A stretch of 42,213 nucleotides of DNA from Paenibacillus ehimensis NBRC 15659 (GTDB lineage Bacteria; Bacillota; Bacilli; Paenibacillales; NBRC-103111): contig NZ_BILX01000057.1 of the NCBI RefSeq assembly GCF_004000785.1, positions 1 through 42,213 of the forward strand, read 5' to 3'. Made by a program: the position numbers and the translations under genes. The notes under the pieces are model-generated. The model searched no databases, was not told the DNA's origin, and saw nothing but the letters and a program-made list of their open reading frames with translations. Of the stretch, positions 40,245 to 42,213 are shown piece after piece (position 1 is the first letter of the stretch; each line of letters begins with the position of its first letter).

Positions 40245-40273
40245 TTCAAAGGCTGTGAAGGTTATGGTAAAAT
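40245..40273 (+). promoter_or_regulatory. SigA-like promoter of the small membrane protein gene
   Basis: TTCAAA (40245-40250), a 17-base spacer and TAAAAT (40268-40273) stand about 50 bases before the ATG at 40326, with GGGGGA as the ribosome site. Confidence 0.5.
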
Positions 40274-40325
40274 AGGAGTATCGGCTGTTTTTGAAAATGC
40301 CTGATCATCTGGGGGATTTACGTTC

Positions 40326-40916
40326 ATGTTCAAATCAAACAAGTGGTTGCTCGTATTATCCGTTATTTTATTTATCGGTCTGCTTGGGCTCGCGGTTTAC
40401 TATGAATCCATCGTATACTTGTATGCGGCCAGCGCGCTGCCGGTCGCGATCGTCATATTTTTGCCCGACTTGGGACGGCATCAATATATTCGCATGAAGC
40501 CGAAATCCGGGGTCCGGTTCGTAAAACAAACCATCGGCGGCGATCCGGTGCTGACCATCTCGTTCAAGCCCGGATTTATTCGTTGGAATCAAAGCCGCAA
40601 GCTGTATTTCCACTTAAACAGTATGGGGAATAGTGAATCTTCCGGGGCGACGGAAGCCAAAGCTGCGGGCGGCTCCGAAAGCACCGAAGCGGCGTTGGCC
40701 GTCCTTCCTTTTGACCTGTCCCTTCATCCCCGCAAGCAGGGATGGATCGGCATCGACCTTCCGCAATTAGCCGAGCGGACCCGCAGTCTGTCTTATACGA
40801 CAGACGAAGTGTCGCGCCTGCTCATTCGGATGGCCGATTTGGAAGAAGCGGCGATGAAGGTAATGGTTACACCCGGCGCGGTCGCGGCGAACGAAGGCAA
40901 CCAGCTTCAGGCGTAA
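40326..40916 (+). CDS. Small membrane protein of unknown function
   Basis: This 196-residue protein has two membrane helices (about 7-25 and 30-47, a hairpin) followed by a soluble domain of about 150 residues on the cytoplasmic side. That domain contains a strand-rich part (VRFVKQTIGGDPVLTISFKPGFI), a low-complexity Ala/Ser/Glu/Gly stretch (about 100-118) that looks like a linker, and a helical C-terminus ending in a Gln-rich tail. I do not recognise a family. It is flanked by its own promoter and a strong bidirectional terminator, so it forms a single-gene unit. Confidence 0.75.
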   Translation: MFKSNKWLLVLSVILFIGLLGLAVYYESIVYLYAASALPVAIVIFLPDLGRHQYIRMKPKSGVRFVKQTIGGDPVLTISFKPGFIRWNQSRKLYFHLNSMGNSESSGATEAKAAGGSESTEAALAVLPFDLSLHPRKQGWIGIDLPQLAERTRSLSYTTDEVSRLLIRMADLEEAAMKVMVTPGAVAANEGNQLQA

Positions 40917-40952
40917 GCTGCCGGACCGGCCGCCTCCCTGCATGATGGGATT

Positions 40953-41013
40953 GCAAAAAAAGCGGATTTCAAAGCGTACGCGACAGCGCCGCTGCGGAAT
41001 CCGCTTTTTTTGC
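40953..41013. terminator. Long bidirectional terminator between convergent genes
   Basis: A perfect 16-bp stem, GCAAAAAAAGCGGATT (40953-40968) with AATCCGCTTTTTTTGC (40998-41013), gives a seven-T run on either strand. It serves the membrane protein gene (+) and the aminopeptidase gene (-). Confidence 0.85.
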
Positions 41014-41026
41014 GTCTCGCTATGCT

Positions 41027-42213
41027 CTACCCGTTCAATACGGAATGGCACAAATAGCAGCCTAACGTGCGTACCATCGCCCCCGTACCGCCCAGCGGCT
41101 CCGTCCCCCGTTCGCTCCACAGCCATGCCGTGCCGCCGGTATCCAAATGCACCCACGGCGTCTCCCCGGCGAAAAAGCCGATAAACAATCCTGCCGTGAT
41201 GCTGCCGGCCCAACGGTCGCGCGAGGTGGCGTTCCGGATATTGGCCGTTTGGCTCTTGAGCATATCATGATATTCCGGATAGTTCGGCAGAGGCCACACC
41301 TTTTCCCCCGCCCGCTTGGCGGCAGACAGCAGCTCCTGCAGCAGCGGCTCGTCATTCGCCACGGCCCCGGTCGCGACGTCGCCGAAGCAAACCAGCACCG
41401 CGCCGGTCAGCGTCGCCACATCGATCAGACGCGTCGCCCCGAGCGCCTTCGCATACAGCACACCGTCCGCCAGCACGATCCGCCCTTCGGCGTCCGTGTT
41501 GAGCACTTCGATCGTCTGGCCGTTCATCGCCGTAATGACGTCGCCCGGCTTAAAGGCCGAGCCGGAAGGCATATTCTCCGCAGCCGGAATGACGATCACC
41601 GCATTCACCGGCGGCTTGAGCCGGCCGAGCGCATGGATCAGACCGAGCAGCACCGCGGCTCCGCCCATGTCGCTGATCATCTCTTCCATGCCCTCCGGCT
41701 TCTTGAGCGAGATGCCGCCGGTATCGAAGGTGATGCCTTTGCCGACGAGGCCGATCACTTCGGCTCCCTCTTCCTCCGTTCCCCGGTAACGGACGGCAAT
41801 CATGCGCGGCGGGTTCGCACTGCCCTTGCCGACGGCCTCCAGGCCGCCCATGCCCTGCTCGCGAATGCCGTGCTCGTCTAGCACGGTGCATTCCAGCCCA
41901 TACCGGGCGGCCAAGGCCTGCGCTTCCCGCGCGAGCGTCTCCGGCACCAGATAGTTGCCGGGCAAGTTCGTGAGGTCGCGGGCATAATTCGTCGCCAGCG
42001 CCAGCGCTTCCGCGGCGAGGATGGCACGCTCGAGTCCCGCGAGCGTGTCCGGGCCCTCCGCCCTGCCGTGCAGCAGGGCGACTTCCTGCAGCGCGGGCGG
42101 CTGCGCCCCGCCTGCGGCGGCATAGCTCGGCATGCGGTACGCGCCGAGCCAGAGCCCTTCCGCGAGCGCTTGCGCCAGCTCGCGTGAGGCCGCGCGCCCG
42201 GCGCGCGGCAGCG
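41027..42213 (-). CDS. pepA: Leucyl aminopeptidase, M17 family (5' end missing)
   Basis: The frame stays open to the right edge, upstream of the Met at 42133: the codons there give ALAEGLWLGAYRMPSY, a stretch typical of M17 enzymes just before the catalytic domain, so the true start lies outside the window. The visible part has the metal-binding motifs GKGITFDTGG, DMGGAA and NTDAEGRIVLAD (signature of the dinuclear zinc/manganese site) and the end of the domain at WAGSITAGLFIGFF. It removes N-terminal amino acids from peptides in the cytoplasm as a hexamer. The N-terminal domain, about 120 residues in the family, is mostly missing here. Confidence 0.95.
   Translation of the reverse strand, partial: LPRAGRAASRELAQALAEGLWLGAYRMPSYAAAGGAQPPALQEVALLHGRAEGPDTLAGLERAILAAEALALATNYARDLTNLPGNYLVPETLAREAQALAARYGLECTVLDEHGIREQGMGGLEAVGKGSANPPRMIAVRYRGTEEEGAEVIGLVGKGITFDTGGISLKKPEGMEEMISDMGGAAVLLGLIHALGRLKPPVNAVIVIPAAENMPSGSAFKPGDVITAMNGQTIEVLNTDAEGRIVLADGVLYAKALGATRLIDVATLTGAVLVCFGDVATGAVANDEPLLQELLSAAKRAGEKVWPLPNYPEYHDMLKSQTANIRNATSRDRWAGSITAGLFIGFFAGETPWVHLDTGGTAWLWSERGTEPLGGTGAMVRTLGCYLCHSVLNG

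Noticed and set aside
1..42213. CRISPR arrays, insertion sequences, tRNA or rRNA genes
   Set aside because: I found no regularly spaced repeats, transposase motifs, terminal repeats or RNA gene signatures on either strand, reading by eye.

Overview
The window looks like a chromosomal segment of a spore-forming, fairly GC-rich Firmicute of the Paenibacillaceae (Paenibacillus or a close relative). The signs are strong AAGGAGG-type ribosome binding sites, several GTG and TTG starts, a YesM/YesN-type kinase and AraC-type response regulator, a large membrane-anchored AraC regulator, a MalT-like LuxR regulator, an S-layer (SLH) anchored giant protein and a cytoplasmic multi-PAS kinase of the sporulation-kinase type. 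I see no rRNA, tRNA, CRISPR array, insertion sequence or phage module. The species assignment is inference from gene content.

Layout. 1-984 (-) is a serine hydrolase cut by the window edge, with a 14-bp palindromic operator over its promoter. 1206-1292 (-) is a 28-residue holin-like toxin ORF. 1577-6977 (+) is a sugar-sensing unit: a membrane-anchored periplasmic-binding-type sensor, a histidine kinase, an AraC-type response regulator and then an MFS sugar/H+ symporter whose promoter carries a 21-bp-phased direct repeat. 7078-11908 (-) is a complete (R)-3-hydroxybutyrate/acetoacetate catabolic operon (GntP-type permease, 3-hydroxybutyrate dehydrogenase, CoA-transferase subunits A and B, thiolase) with a divergent LysR regulator. 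13040-15000 is a visibly more AT-rich patch with a small membrane-anchored protein, a tandem double-HTH MerR regulator and an unrecognised 162-residue protein. 15110-20545 (-) is a giant SLH-anchored phosphoesterase, divergent from a membrane AraC regulator, followed by a STAND/LuxR regulator.

25819-26542 holds a degenerate DUF2306-like fragment and a divergent HxlR regulator separated by a cluster of palindromic half-sites. 26634-29442 (-) is a persulfide-response operon: a four-module protein (CoA-disulfide reductase, rhodanese, TusA, DsrE-like) followed by a CstR repressor with Cys31 and Cys60, behind a promoter with two CstR-type operators 21 bp apart. 29506-34156 (-) is a LytS/LytTR two-component system followed by DUF485 and an ActP-type acetate/sodium symporter with a cre-like site at the promoter. 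34237-36877 (-) contains a universal stress protein with an Fnr-like site at about -41.5, an N-terminally short and very basic MurF-like ligase, and a YuiH-type molybdopterin oxidoreductase. 36988-40143 (-) is a multi-PAS kinase behind a Gfo/Idh/MocA oxidoreductase; 40326-40916 (+) is a small membrane protein; 41027-42213 (-) is a leucyl aminopeptidase running off the right edge.

Taken together the region is a set of sense-and-respond modules around carbon and sulfur use: sugar, 3-hydroxybutyrate, acetate or another small carboxylate, and sulfane sulfur. The strongest candidates for something little described are the CstR-controlled four-module sulfur-transfer fusion, the tripartite sugar sensor with its phased operator, the tandem MerR/orphan gene pair, and the toxin-like small ORF beside the palindrome-controlled hydrolase.
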